A program made the position numbers and the translations under genes. Shown piece by piece: positions 42,725 through 51,735 of a stretch of DNA of 64,000 nt. The DNA lies in the NCBI RefSeq assembly GCF_000716675.1, contig NZ_JNXT01000025.1:1-64000 (forward strand). Reading direction: 5' to 3'. Position 1 is the first letter of the stretch. Each line of letters begins with the position of its first letter. Origin of the DNA: Streptomyces alboflavus. GTDB lineage: Bacteria > Actinomycetota > Actinomycetes > Streptomycetales > Streptomycetaceae. The notes beneath the pieces were generated by a model. It did not search any database and had not been told where the DNA came from. It saw nothing but the letters and a program-made list of their open reading frames with translations.

Positions 42725-43570
42725 GTGCCCGACCCCGCGCCACCCCCGCCCGACGGGATCCTGTGGGACATCGCCGGTGAGTACCGCACGCTCCTGGCCC
42801 TGCCCGCCGCGATGGTCCTCCAGGTGGCGCACCCGGCGGTCGGCGCGGGCGTCGACGAGCACTCGGTGTTCCGCACGGACCCGTGGGGGCGCGGCGAGCG
42901 CTCGATCAGGTCCCTGCTGCTCTGGGTGTACGGGGGCGAGGCCGCCGCCGAGGAGGGGCGCAGGCTGCGCGCCCTGCACCGCGACATCCGGGGCACCGAC
43001 ACCCGCGGGCGGAGCTATCACGCGCTCACCCCCGCGAACTACGCCTGGGTGCACGCCACGGGATTCCCCGTCTACCTGCGCTCCCGGGCCTGCCTGGGGC
43101 AGCCGTTCACGCCCGCGCAGGAACGGCAGCTGTACGCGGAGTGCCTCCAGGTGGGCCGGGTCCTCGGGCTCCACGACCGGGACATGCCGCAGTCCCTGGA
43201 GGAGTTCTGGCCGTACTACCGGCGGATCCTCGCCGAGGAACTCGAGCAGACGGCGGTGGTACGCGACCTCGTCGCCGTCGACCGCCCGCTGCCGCCGCCC
43301 GACCGCGGGTCGCGCACCCTCCAGGTCGTCCTGCGGGTGCTGTGGCCCGTGCTGCTCCCGGGCCTCGCGCGGTTCCGGCGCTTCCTCACCGTGGGCCTGA
43401 TGCCCGCCGACGCCCGTGCCGCCATCGGCCTCGCCTGGACGCCCGCCCAGGAGCGCCGCCTGCGTCGCTTCGGCCGCGCGGTCCGCTGGGCGTACCCGCG
43501 CCTGCCCGAACGCCTCCGCTACGCGCCCCCGGCCCGCCGGGCCCGCGCGGCGCGGCGCGCGCGGGGCTGA
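42725..43570 (+). CDS. DUF2236 (MpaB/latex-clearing-like) oxygenase family protein
   Basis: A 281-residue protein of the DUF2236/MpaB family, helical haem-binding oxygenase-like proteins related to latex-clearing protein. The domain begins GILWDIAGEYRTLLALPAAM and contains LQVAHPAVGAGVDEHS (candidate haem His), the Arg-rich RGERSIRSLLLWVYGG, and NYAWVHATGFPVYL. No signal peptide. The GTG at 42725 was chosen because a CATACT hexamer ends exactly 6 nt before it, suggesting a leaderless transcript; ATG 42695 is an alternative. Substrate unknown. Confidence 0.8.
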   Translation: MPDPAPPPPDGILWDIAGEYRTLLALPAAMVLQVAHPAVGAGVDEHSVFRTDPWGRGERSIRSLLLWVYGGEAAAEEGRRLRALHRDIRGTDTRGRSYHALTPANYAWVHATGFPVYLRSRACLGQPFTPAQERQLYAECLQVGRVLGLHDRDMPQSLEEFWPYYRRILAEELEQTAVVRDLVAVDRPLPPPDRGSRTLQVVLRVLWPVLLPGLARFRRFLTVGLMPADARAAIGLAWTPAQERRLRRFGRAVRWAYPRLPERLRYAPPARRARAARRARG

Positions 43571-43577
43571 CCGACGC

Positions 43578-43605
43578 CCCGCCCGGCACCGGAGCACCGG
43601 GCGGG
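43578..43605. terminator. hairpin between the DUF2236 and M1 peptidase genes
   Basis: CCCGCCCGG (43578-43586) pairs with CCGGGCGGG (43597-43605), loop 10 nt, between convergent stops. Confidence 0.55.
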
Positions 43606-43630
43606 AGCGCGCCTCACACACGTACAGCCG

Positions 43631-45181
43631 TCAGCGGTGGTCGTGACCCTTGCCGTGGCCAGCCTTGCCGTGGCCGCCGTCCTCATGGTCGTGGATCGAG
43701 TTCGTCGCCGCGATCTTCTTCCAGGACTTCGGCTTCGCCGCCGCGGCGCTGCCCTTCGCCCGGGCGACACCGGCGTCGCGCGCGGCCGGGGCGGCCGGCT
43801 TCCCGGCCTTGTAGAGCCAGGTGTCGAAGAGCGCGGAGAGCGGCTTGCCGCTGACCTTCTCGGCGTAGGTCACGAAGTCGCGCACGCTCGCGTTGCCGTA
43901 CGCGTTCTCCTTCGGCCAGCCCTTCAGGATGCGGAAGAAGGTCTTGTCGCCGACCTCGTTGCGCAGGGCCTGCAGGGCGAGCGCCCCACGGTCGTACACG
44001 GCGATGTGGAACTGGTTGTCCGGGCCCGGGTCGCCCGGCTTGACCTGCCAGAAGGGGGAGTCCGCCGCGTTGTTCGCGTACACGAAGTCGGCGAGCTCCT
44101 GCGCCGTGCCCTCGCCCTCCTTCTCCGACCACAGCCACTGGCTGTAGCGGGCGAAGCCCTCGTTGACCCAGATGTCCTTCCAGTTCTCCACGGAGACGCT
44201 GTCGCCGTACCACTGGTGGGCCAGCTCATGGACGACGATGGAGACGTTGGAGCCGTTCGCGAAGGCCTTCGGGCTGTAGAAGGGCCGCGTCTGGGTCTCC
44301 AGGGCGAAGCTCGTGGGCACGTTCGGGACGTACCCGCCAAGGGCGTTGAACGGGTACTTGCCGAAGACCTCCTCCAGCCACTCCGCGACCTCGGTGGTCC
44401 GCTCGATGCTGGCGCGCGCGGCGCCCGCGTTGTCGCCGAGGTCCTTGCTGTAGGCGTTGAGGACGGGCAGGCCGTTGTCGGTCTTGTCCGTGGTGATGTC
44501 GAACTTGCCGACGGCGAGCGTGGCGAGATACGTGGCCTGCGGCTTGTTGGAGCGCCAGTTGAAGCGGGTCCAGCCGAGCTTGGAGGACTGCGACTGGAGC
44601 ACGCCGTTGGAGATGGCCTGGGTGCCGTCCGGCACGGACACCGACACGTCGTACGTCGCCTTGTCGCGCGGGTGGTCGTTGCCGGGGAACCACCAGGCCG
44701 ACGACTCCGGCTCCTGCGCCGCCACGCCGCCGTCGGGCGTGCGCTGCCAGGCCGTGAAGCCGTGGATCTTGACCTCGGAGGGCTTGCCCGCGTAACGGAC
44801 CACGATCGAGACCGAACTGCCCTTGGGCAGGCCCGCCTTCGGCGTGATCTCCAGCTCCTGCTCGCCGGTCTTGGCGAACGCCGCCTTCTTGCCGTTGACC
44901 CGGACCTCGCTGACCTTCAGGCCGAAGTCGAGGTTGAAGCGGGACAGGTCCTGGGTGGTGGTGGCCTGGAGGGTGGCCGTGCCCTCCAGGAGGTCCGTCT
45001 TCGGCTGGTACTTCAGGCGCAGGTCGTAATGGGAGACGTCGTAGCCGCCGTTGCCCGCGTCGGGGTAGTAGTGGTCGCCGGCGCCCGGGGCCCCGGGGGA
45101 GAAGTCGGCGGCCGATGCCGGGATCGCCAGCAGGGCGAGAGCGGCCGCGAGAGCGCCCGGGGCGATGAGTCTGCGGTGCAC
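43631..45181 (-). CDS. secreted M1-family zinc aminopeptidase
   Basis: A 516-residue exported metallopeptidase. Signal peptide about 1-25 (HRRLIAPGALAAALALLAIP). The zinc site HELAHQW followed 18 residues later by NEGFARYSQW is complete. The usual GAMEN exopeptidase motif is changed (SFALETQTRPF), so specificity may differ. The C-terminus ends in a His/Gly/Lys tail (HDHEDGGHGKAGHGKGHDHR) that may bind metal. The GTG start at 45181 follows TTGGAG. It is divergent from the S15/M14 peptidase pair, making a three-peptidase cluster for extracellular protein use. Confidence 0.9.
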   Translation of the reverse strand: MHRRLIAPGALAAALALLAIPASAADFSPGAPGAGDHYYPDAGNGGYDVSHYDLRLKYQPKTDLLEGTATLQATTTQDLSRFNLDFGLKVSEVRVNGKKAAFAKTGEQELEITPKAGLPKGSSVSIVVRYAGKPSEVKIHGFTAWQRTPDGGVAAQEPESSAWWFPGNDHPRDKATYDVSVSVPDGTQAISNGVLQSQSSKLGWTRFNWRSNKPQATYLATLAVGKFDITTDKTDNGLPVLNAYSKDLGDNAGAARASIERTTEVAEWLEEVFGKYPFNALGGYVPNVPTSFALETQTRPFYSPKAFANGSNVSIVVHELAHQWYGDSVSVENWKDIWVNEGFARYSQWLWSEKEGEGTAQELADFVYANNAADSPFWQVKPGDPGPDNQFHIAVYDRGALALQALRNEVGDKTFFRILKGWPKENAYGNASVRDFVTYAEKVSGKPLSALFDTWLYKAGKPAAPAARDAGVARAKGSAAAAKPKSWKKIAATNSIHDHEDGGHGKAGHGKGHDHR

Positions 45182-45451
45182 GTGGAACTCCAAGTCATCA
45201 CGGAACGAGACGGGTTGCGCCAAGGCGCGGCTCGGCGGCCCCAGGGATACGGGGCCGCCGAGCCGCGTCCGGCACGAGGTGACGCACGATGCGGTCGACC
45301 CTATTGAGCACTCCCGCTCCTGGCCATGTCCATGGCCGCTTATGTCACACGATCGCCATTCGGCCGACATGTGCGTTTGTGTCCCATGGACCTTTCCGAT
45401 CTCTCGACGGCCCTCTTTCCGGCGGCTGTTGACGCGTGTACCTTCCGCGCC

Positions 45452-47449
45452 ATGCCGATACGCGCGCGACGCACGCGCCCCCTGACCCCGACGATGTGGA
45501 GAGCGCTCCTGGTGGCGGCCCTCGCCGCCCTCCTGGCCACGCTCCTGTCCCCGGGCGGCGCCGCGCACTCCGCGCCGCGCGGCCCCGAGGCGCACGCGCA
45601 GCCCAAGGAGAGCAGACCCGTCTACTCCTACGCGGACGCGATACGCGAGTCCGTGTGGGTCGACACCCGGATCGACGGCGACGCGGACGGCAAGACCGAC
45701 CGCGTCGCCGTCGACATAGTCCGGCCCCGCGAACCCGCCGCCAAGGGCCGGAAGATACCGGTCATCATGGACGCGAGCCCGTACTACTCCTGCTGCGGGC
45801 GCGGCAACGAGAGCCAGAAGAAGACGTACGACGCGAACGGCGACCCCGTCCAGTTCCCGCTGTACTACGACAACTACTTCGTGCCCCGCGGCTACGCCTT
45901 CGTCGCCGTCGACCTCGCGGGCACCAACCGCTCCTACGGCTGCGTCGACATCGGCGGCCGCTCCGACGTCCAGTCCGCCAAGGCCGTCGTCGACTGGCTG
46001 AACGGCCGCGCCCGCGGCTACACCTCGCGCACCGGCGACAAGCGGACCGACGCGCGCTGGACCAACGGCCGCACCGGCATGATCGGCAAGAGCTACGACG
46101 GCACCGTCGCCAACGGCGTCGCCGCCACCGGCGTCGAGGGCCTGGAGACGATCGTGCCGATCGGCGCCATCTCCTCCTGGTACGACTACTACTTCGCCAA
46201 GGGCGCCCCGCTGTTCAACAGCGGCCCCGACGGCCTCGCACGTGGCGTGGAGAGCCCCGAGGCCGCCGCCCGCTGCGGCCACGTCAAGCAGCGCCTGATC
46301 CAGGGCGCGCCCCGCACCGGCGACTGGACCCCGCTGTGGACCGAGCGCGACCACGTGCCGGACGCCCGCAAGGTCAAGGCCAGCGTCTTCGTCGTGCACG
46401 GCCAGCAGGACCTGAACGTGCGCACCAAGCACTTCGGGCAGTGGTGGGACGCCCTCGCCGACGCCGGTGTGCAGCGCAAGATCTGGCTGAGCCAGGCCGG
46501 GCACGTCGACCCCTTCGACTTCCGGCGCGCCGAGTGGGTCCGCACCCTGCACCGCTGGTTCGACCATGAACTCCTCGGCCACCGCAACGGCATCGACCGC
46601 GAGCCCATGGCCGACATCGAGCGCGCCCCCGACCGCTGGTCCACCGACCGCACCTGGCCGCCGCGCGGCACGCACACCACCGCGCTGCGCCCCGCCAAGG
46701 GCTCCGCGCCCGGCGTCGGCGTCCTCGGCGTCAGCCCCGGCAAGGGCACCGAGACGTTCACCGACGACCGGCGGCTCAGCGAGACCGACTGGGCCGCGAC
46801 GATCGACTCGTCCACGTCCGCCAAGGCCGGTTTCACCACCCGGCCGCTCGCCCGTGACCTGCGCGTCTCCGGTTCCTCGCAGGTGAAGGTGACGGTCACG
46901 CCGACGACCCGCACGGCCCATCTGAGCGCCGTCCTCGTCGACCTCGGCCCCGACACCATCCGCGACTACGCCCACGACGACGAGGGCATCAACACGCTTC
47001 CCGACCGCTCCTGCTGGGGCGCGAGCACCCCCGGCGACAGCTCCTGCTTCAAGAACACCGAGGCCAGGACCGCCGCCGTCGACTACACCATCTTCAGCCG
47101 CGGCTGGGCCGACCTCGGCAACCACGCCTCCGACCAGCACGGCGAGCCGCTGACCCCCGGCAAGCCGTACACCATCACCCTGGACCTGGCCGCGAGCGAC
47201 CACGTCGTACCGAAGGGGCACCGGCTCGCGCTCATCGTCGGCGGCACCGACCGGAACCTCATCACGGCTCCCGCCGACACCCCGACCCTGACCGTCGACC
47301 TCGCCCGCACCGTCGCCCGCGTCCCCCTCGTCGGCGGCACCAAGGCCCTCGCCACGACCCCGCACAGCACCATCCCGCGCGAGTCCCGGCTCGAGGGCGT
47401 CGCGGAGCCGCGCCCGATCACCCCCATCCCTGGAGGCCGCACCTCATGA
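45452..47449 (+). CDS. secreted S15 family Xaa-Pro dipeptidyl-peptidase-like hydrolase
   Basis: A 665-residue exported serine peptidase of family S15. The signal peptide follows an Arg-rich start ([10 protein letters not shown]). The catalytic Ser is in [10 protein letters not shown], Asp in [11 protein letters not shown] and His in [10 protein letters not shown]. The C-terminal jelly-roll domain (from about 480) is present ([21 protein letters not shown]). Such enzymes remove X-Pro dipeptides. The ATG lies 7 nt after a TACCTT hexamer with no ribosome site, pointing to leaderless mRNA. Its stop overlaps the M14 gene start (ATGA). Confidence 0.9.
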   Translation: MPIRARRTRPLTPTMWRALLVAALAALLATLLSPGGAAHSAPRGPEAHAQPKESRPVYSYADAIRESVWVDTRIDGDADGKTDRVAVDIVRPREPAAKGRKIPVIMDASPYYSCCGRGNESQKKTYDANGDPVQFPLYYDNYFVPRGYAFVAVDLAGTNRSYGCVDIGGRSDVQSAKAVVDWLNGRARGYTSRTGDKRTDARWTNGRTGMIGKSYDGTVANGVAATGVEGLETIVPIGAISSWYDYYFAKGAPLFNSGPDGLARGVESPEAAARCGHVKQRLIQGAPRTGDWTPLWTERDHVPDARKVKASVFVVHGQQDLNVRTKHFGQWWDALADAGVQRKIWLSQAGHVDPFDFRRAEWVRTLHRWFDHELLGHRNGIDREPMADIERAPDRWSTDRTWPPRGTHTTALRPAKGSAPGVGVLGVSPGKGTETFTDDRRLSETDWAATIDSSTSAKAGFTTRPLARDLRVSGSSQVKVTVTPTTRTAHLSAVLVDLGPDTIRDYAHDDEGINTLPDRSCWGASTPGDSSCFKNTEARTAAVDYTIFSRGWADLGNHASDQHGEPLTPGKPYTITLDLAASDHVVPKGHRLALIVGGTDRNLITAPADTPTLTVDLARTVARVPLVGGTKALATTPHSTIPRESRLEGVAEPRPITPIPGGRTS

Positions 47450-48768
47450 GACCCCGCATCCGCGCCGTGGCCCTGGCCGCGGCCTGTGCCGCCCTCGCCG
47501 CACCTCTTCTGACGGCCCCCGCGCAGGCGGCCCCGCCCAAGCCGCCGCGCACCGGCTTCGAGGAGAGCAACGGCGCGCGCTGGACCAGCCAGCCCGAGGA
47601 GCAGCGGCTCCTGAAGACGATCGACAAGGCCACCGACCGGGTGTCGGTGTCCCGCATCGGCACCACCAAGCAGGACCGGCCCGTGCAGCTGGTGCGGGTC
47701 GGCGAGCGCCGCACCGCGAGCACCGTGCTGCTCGTGTGCAGCCAGCACGGCGACGAGCCGTCCGGCCGTGACGCCTGCCTCAGCACGATCCGCGACCTGG
47801 CGTACGCCAAGGACAAGGAGACCCGGCGCTTCCTGTCCCGCACCACCCTCCTGTTCGTGCCCACCGCCAACCCCGACGGGCGCGCCGCGAACACCCGCGG
47901 CAACTCCGACGGCGTCGACATCAACCGCGACCACATCGCCCTCGCCACCGCCGAGGGCCGCGCCATGGCCGCCGTCATCCGCGACCACAGGCCCGACTCC
48001 ATCTACGACCTGCACGAGTACGGGGCCACGCCCAAGTACTACGACAAGGACCTGTTCGACCTGTGGCCGCGCAACCTCAACACGCACGGCGCGGTGCACC
48101 GGGAGGCCAAGGCGCTGTCCCTCGACTACGTCCGGCCCGCGGCCGAGGCCGACGGCTACACCACGGGCACGTACGGCATCTGGACCGACCCGGTCACCGG
48201 CGAGCCCATCAAGCAGGTCGCGGGCGACGGCCAGGAGCGCATCCTGCGCAACGCCTCCGGCCTCAAGCACGCCGCAGGACTCCTCATCGAGAGCCGAGTC
48301 GACCCTTCCCCAAGCTCTCAACTCCGTTCGAGCAGGGGAGGCCCCAATTCCGACGCCGAGAAGAACGACGAGGCCCTGAACAACCGGCGCCGGGTGCACT
48401 CACAACTCTCGGCGCTCGGCGGCTTGTTCTCGTACGCCGACGAGCACCGGTACCGCCTGGAGGCGGCGAGCACCGCGTCCCGCCTCGCGGGCCTGCGCGA
48501 CCGGGGACCCGTCTACCTGGGCGGGGCTGACAACGACCCGGCCGAGCCCGCCGAAGTCATCGCGGATCCGCCGTGCGGCTACCGCCTGACGCCGCAACAG
48601 TTCGCCGACGTCAAGGATGAACTCGGCCTCCACGGCGTTACCGTGAAGCGGGACGGCGCGGGCGCCCTCGTGCCGCTGCGGCAGTCCGCGCGCGCACTCG
48701 TCCCGCTGCTCCTGGACGAACGCGCGCCGTACCACCTCGTCACCGGGCAGCCCGACACCGACTGTTGA
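47446..48768 (+). CDS. secreted M14 zinc carboxypeptidase-like protein with an in-frame repeat insertion
   Basis: A 440-residue exported M14-family peptidase coupled to the S15 gene by an ATGA overlap. Zinc ligands are in QHGDE (HxxE) and YDLHEYG; DINRDH and the LLIESR segment carry the substrate and catalytic residues. After ESRVD the protein contains the segment [16 protein letters not shown], encoded by a Streptomyces-type palindromic mini-repeat (48306-48341) inserted in frame; the normal fold resumes at AEKNDEALN. The C-terminal 130 residues are a separate helical domain. Possible substrates are peptides released by the neighbouring peptidases. Confidence 0.88.
   Translation: MRPRIRAVALAAACAALAAPLLTAPAQAAPPKPPRTGFEESNGARWTSQPEEQRLLKTIDKATDRVSVSRIGTTKQDRPVQLVRVGERRTASTVLLVCSQHGDEPSGRDACLSTIRDLAYAKDKETRRFLSRTTLLFVPTANPDGRAANTRGNSDGVDINRDHIALATAEGRAMAAVIRDHRPDSIYDLHEYGATPKYYDKDLFDLWPRNLNTHGAVHREAKALSLDYVRPAAEADGYTTGTYGIWTDPVTGEPIKQVAGDGQERILRNASGLKHAAGLLIESRVDPSPSSQLRSSRGGPNSDAEKNDEALNNRRRVHSQLSALGGLFSYADEHRYRLEAASTASRLAGLRDRGPVYLGGADNDPAEPAEVIADPPCGYRLTPQQFADVKDELGLHGVTVKRDGAGALVPLRQSARALVPLLLDERAPYHLVTGQPDTDC
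48306..48341. repeat. palindromic mini-repeat inside the M14 peptidase gene
   Basis: TTCCCC...GCTC...GAGC...GGGGAG forms an imperfect hairpin (outer CCCC/GGGG, inner GCTC/GAGC). It resembles a small repetitive element seen many times in Streptomyces genomes, here lying within a coding frame without disrupting it. Confidence 0.7.
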
Positions 48769-48851
48769 GGCATCGGAGCGCACGTCACATGTGGTAGGGG
48801 GTAGCGGAGAAGAACCCAAGGTCGATCAACGACTCCGCGAAAGGTGCACTT

Positions 48852-50597
48852 GTGACCCAGGAAACAGAGAAAGCGGACGGCGGAGGAGGCCCGCCCCTCG
48901 CGGTGGGCCCCTCCGGCGGCCGGTCCGCCCAGACCGACCGGGTGGTGTTCGGCGTCACCGCCGTGCTCACCCTGGCGTTCGTGGTCTGGGGTGCCGTCGC
49001 CACGGACACCCTCGAGGACGTCTCGGGGGACATGCTCGAAGGCCTGATCCACAACGGTGGTTGGGCCTTCATGCTGGCGGCGTCCGGCTTCGTGGTCTTC
49101 GCGCTGTGGCTGGCGTTGAGCCGGTACGGCAAGATCACACTCGGCAAGGAGGGGGAGGAGCCCGAGTTCCGGACCGTGTCCTGGGTCGCGATGATGTTCA
49201 GCGCCGGCATGGGCATCGGTCTGATGTTCTACGGCGTGAGCGAGCCGCTCGCGCACTTCTCCACGCCACCGCCCGGCACCGACCCTGCGGACAAGGCCGC
49301 CGCCATGGAGACCTCCATGGCGACGACCCTCTTCCACTGGACGCTGCACCCGTGGGCGATCTACGCGGTCGTGGGCCTCGCCATCGCCTACAGCACGTTC
49401 CGGCGGAACCGGCGCCAGACCATCAGCTCCGTCTTCGTCCCGCTCATCGGCGAGAAGCACGCCCACGGGACGTGGGGCCGGGTCATCGACATCCTCGCCA
49501 TCCTCGCCACGCTCTTCGGCTCCGCGGCCTCCCTCGGTCTCGGCGCGCTCCAGATCGGCAGCGGCATAGAGGAACTGGACTGGCGGGAGAAGGCGACGAC
49601 CGGGCTGCTGATCGCCGTCATCGCCGTGCTGACCGTGGCGTTCGTGGCCTCGGCGGTGTCCGGCGTGGAGAAGGGCATCCAGTGGCTGTCGAACATCAAC
49701 ATGGTGCTGGCCCTGGTCCTGGTCGTGTTCGTCTTCATCGCGGGCCCGACCGTCATCATCCTCGACCTGATCCCCACCTCCATCGGCTCGTATCTGGGCG
49801 ACCTGCCCCAGCTCATCGGGCGCACGGAGGCATCGAGCGGTGAGGGCGTCTCGGCGTGGCTCGGCAGCTGGACGGTCTTCTACTGGGCCTGGTGGATCTC
49901 GTGGACGCCGTTCGTCGGCATGTTCATCGCCCGCATCAGCCGCGGCCGCACCATCCGGCAGTTCGTCGGCGGCGTCATCCTCGTGCCCAGCACGGTCAGC
50001 CTGATCTGGTTCGCCGTCTTCGGCGGCAGCGCCATAAAGGTCAAGGAGGGCGGCGGCTTCAAGGGGGACGACACCCCGGAGGCGCAGCTGTTCGGTCTGC
50101 TGCACGAGTACCCCATCGCGACGGCCACCAGCCTGCTCGTGATGATCCTCGTCGGCATCTTCTTCGTGTCCGGGGCGGACGCCGCCTCGATCGTCATGGG
50201 CACGCTCTCCCAGAAGGGTTCGCTCGAACCCGGTCGCCTCGTGGTGATCTTCTGGGGCGTGGTGACGGGCGCCGTGGCGGCGATCATGCTGCTCATCGGC
50301 GACGGGAAGGACAACGCCCTCACGGGCCTGCAGAATCTGACGATCCTCGTGGCGGCGCCGTTCACCCTGGTCATGATCGGGATGTGTGTGGCGCTGATGC
50401 GCGATCTGCGCCACGACCCGCTGATCGTGCGGGGCGAGCACGGCACCGAGGCCGTCGAGAAGGCCGTCATCGCCGGTCACGAGCAGTACGGCGTCGGCGA
50501 GTTCGAGCTCCAGATCGGCCCGTCCGAGAACGGGGACGACGGGGACGGCACGGACACCGACTCCGGCGCCGAGCAGCAGCCGGATCCGGCTCGCTGA
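48852..50597 (+). CDS. BCCT-family betaine/carnitine/choline transporter
   Basis: A 581-residue secondary transporter with 12 predicted membrane segments, importing glycine betaine or related trimethylammonium compounds for osmoprotection. The family motif region WWISWTPFVGMFIARISRGR is intact, as are MFSAGMGIGLMFYGVSEPLAHF and FFVSGADAASIVMG. The cytoplasmic C-terminus is acidic and 60 residues long (about 520-581), as in osmosensing members such as BetP, though much shorter and more acidic than the BetP tail. GTG start at 48852. Two tandem hairpins follow its stop codon. Confidence 0.93.
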   Translation: MTQETEKADGGGGPPLAVGPSGGRSAQTDRVVFGVTAVLTLAFVVWGAVATDTLEDVSGDMLEGLIHNGGWAFMLAASGFVVFALWLALSRYGKITLGKEGEEPEFRTVSWVAMMFSAGMGIGLMFYGVSEPLAHFSTPPPGTDPADKAAAMETSMATTLFHWTLHPWAIYAVVGLAIAYSTFRRNRRQTISSVFVPLIGEKHAHGTWGRVIDILAILATLFGSAASLGLGALQIGSGIEELDWREKATTGLLIAVIAVLTVAFVASAVSGVEKGIQWLSNINMVLALVLVVFVFIAGPTVIILDLIPTSIGSYLGDLPQLIGRTEASSGEGVSAWLGSWTVFYWAWWISWTPFVGMFIARISRGRTIRQFVGGVILVPSTVSLIWFAVFGGSAIKVKEGGGFKGDDTPEAQLFGLLHEYPIATATSLLVMILVGIFFVSGADAASIVMGTLSQKGSLEPGRLVVIFWGVVTGAVAAIMLLIGDGKDNALTGLQNLTILVAAPFTLVMIGMCVALMRDLRHDPLIVRGEHGTEAVEKAVIAGHEQYGVGEFELQIGPSENGDDGDGTDTDSGAEQQPDPAR

Positions 50598-50613
50598 GGC
50601 CTGCTCGGAGCCG

Positions 50614-50650
50614 CGTACCGGCCACGGCGCACGCCGCCGTGGCCGGTACG
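50614..50650. terminator. 16-bp perfect terminator hairpin after the BCCT gene
   Basis: 50614-50629 and 50635-50650 are perfect reverse complements around a 5-nt loop, followed by GCTTTCGC. Strong intrinsic-terminator candidate. Confidence 0.8.
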
Positions 50651-50658
50651 GCTTTCGC

Positions 50659-50685
50659 GGCCGCCACCAGGTCCTCGTGGCGGCC
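50659..50685. terminator. second hairpin between the BCCT and D-amino-acid oxidase genes
   Basis: GGCCGCCAC (50659-50667) pairs with GTGGCGGCC (50677-50685), loop 9 nt. Together with the preceding hairpin it separates convergent genes. Confidence 0.6.
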
Positions 50686-50706
50686 GCCTTCAGACCGTCG
50701 TGGAGG

Positions 50707-51669
50707 TCACGCGGTGGCCTCCGCCACGAGCCGCGCCGCCACCCCGGCGCAGCCCCACGCCACGGTCACCCCGGCCCCGCCGTGCCCGTAGTTGTGCACG
50801 AGCACCCGCCCGCCCCCGCGTGCCTCGCGCTCCAGGCGTACCGACGCGCGCGCGGGCCGCAGCCCCACCCGGTGTCCGATGACCCGCGCCGCCGCGATCT
50901 CCGGCCGCACCCGCGCGCACCGCTCGACGATGTCCTTCGCCACCGCCGGATCGGGCTCCAGGGACCAGTCACCGTCGTCGGCTGTCCCGCCGAGCACCAG
51001 CCGCCCGGGCTGCGGCATGAAGTACGTCGTCGCCGGCGAAGCGTCGACGGACGTGAACCACGTACGGATCCCGGGGTTCTCCACGAGCACCAACTGCCCC
51101 CGCACGGGACGTGTCCCGTCTCCCGGTACGAGCTCCCGGGCGCCGAGCCCCGAGCAGTTGACGACGCACGGGGTCTCGTCGAGCGCGTCGTCGAGGCTCT
51201 TCGCCGTCCGCTCCTCGACCGTGCCGCCCGCCGCGAGCAGCCGCTCCCGCAGCCATGCCAGGTGCGCCGGCATGTCGATCAGCGGAAGCCGCGCCCACAG
51301 CCCGCCGTCCGCGCACTCCTCGGGCGTCGCCGCGCGCAGCCCCCGCACCCGCGCGGCCCACGGCCCCAGGCCGTCCAGGTCGAGCCCGGCGTGTACGCCC
51401 TCGACCATGCGTACGCCCGTGCGTTCCGCGTCGGCCGCCAACTCCTCGTACACCTCCAGGGAGCGCGTCGACCACGCGCCGACGAGCGCCTCGGGTTCGA
51501 TGCGATAGGGCCACCACAGGCCGCCCGCAACGGCCGAGGTCGTGCGCTCGACCGGGTCCCGCGTCCAGACCCGGGTGCGGTGGCCGCGCTCCGCGAGCAG
51601 CACGGCGGTGGTGAGGCCGATGACCCCGCCGCCGATGATCGTCACATCCGCCTTGTCAGTCCCACCCAT
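50707..51669 (-). CDS. FAD-dependent D-amino-acid oxidase
   Basis: A 320-residue flavoprotein oxidising D-amino acids to 2-oxo acids. The FAD-binding Rossmann motif is VTIIGGGVIGLTTAVLLAERGH. Further family features are TTSAVAGGLWWPYR, VVNCSGLGARELVPG, PVRGQLVLVENPGI and the C-terminal VHNYGHGGAGVTVAWGCA. The length matches bacterial DAOs. The ATG at 51669 lies 6 nt after TACGTT on the minus strand, suggesting leaderless expression. It is divergent from an unknown gene with its own leaderless-type -10, with only 66 bp between the start codons. Confidence 0.92.
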   Translation of the reverse strand: MGGTDKADVTIIGGGVIGLTTAVLLAERGHRTRVWTRDPVERTTSAVAGGLWWPYRIEPEALVGAWSTRSLEVYEELAADAERTGVRMVEGVHAGLDLDGLGPWAARVRGLRAATPEECADGGLWARLPLIDMPAHLAWLRERLLAAGGTVEERTAKSLDDALDETPCVVNCSGLGARELVPGDGTRPVRGQLVLVENPGIRTWFTSVDASPATTYFMPQPGRLVLGGTADDGDWSLEPDPAVAKDIVERCARVRPEIAAARVIGHRVGLRPARASVRLEREARGGGRVLVHNYGHGGAGVTVAWGCAGVAARLVAEATA

Positions 51670-51735
51670 CCCGGAAACGTAGCGGAATACACCATGTCGT
51701 GCTCAGACCCCGGACCGGGTGGGGATACTCACAGC
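51670..51735. promoter_or_regulatory. divergent pair of leaderless-type promoters
   Basis: Minus strand: TACGTT (51676-51681) plus 6 nt before the oxidase ATG at 51669. Plus strand: GATACT (51724-51729) plus 6 nt before ATG 51736. Both imply initiation at the start codon within a 66-bp gap. Confidence 0.6.

Noticed and set aside
40982..43621. An 879-codon minus-strand open frame opposite the permease and DUF2236 genes
   Set aside because: Charged His/Asp/Glu/Arg repeats characteristic of frame shadows; membrane protein on the other strand is certain.
45182..47365. N-terminal extension of the M1 peptidase frame to 47365
   Set aside because: It would run antisense through the S15 gene; a signal peptide with a good ribosome site begins at 45181.
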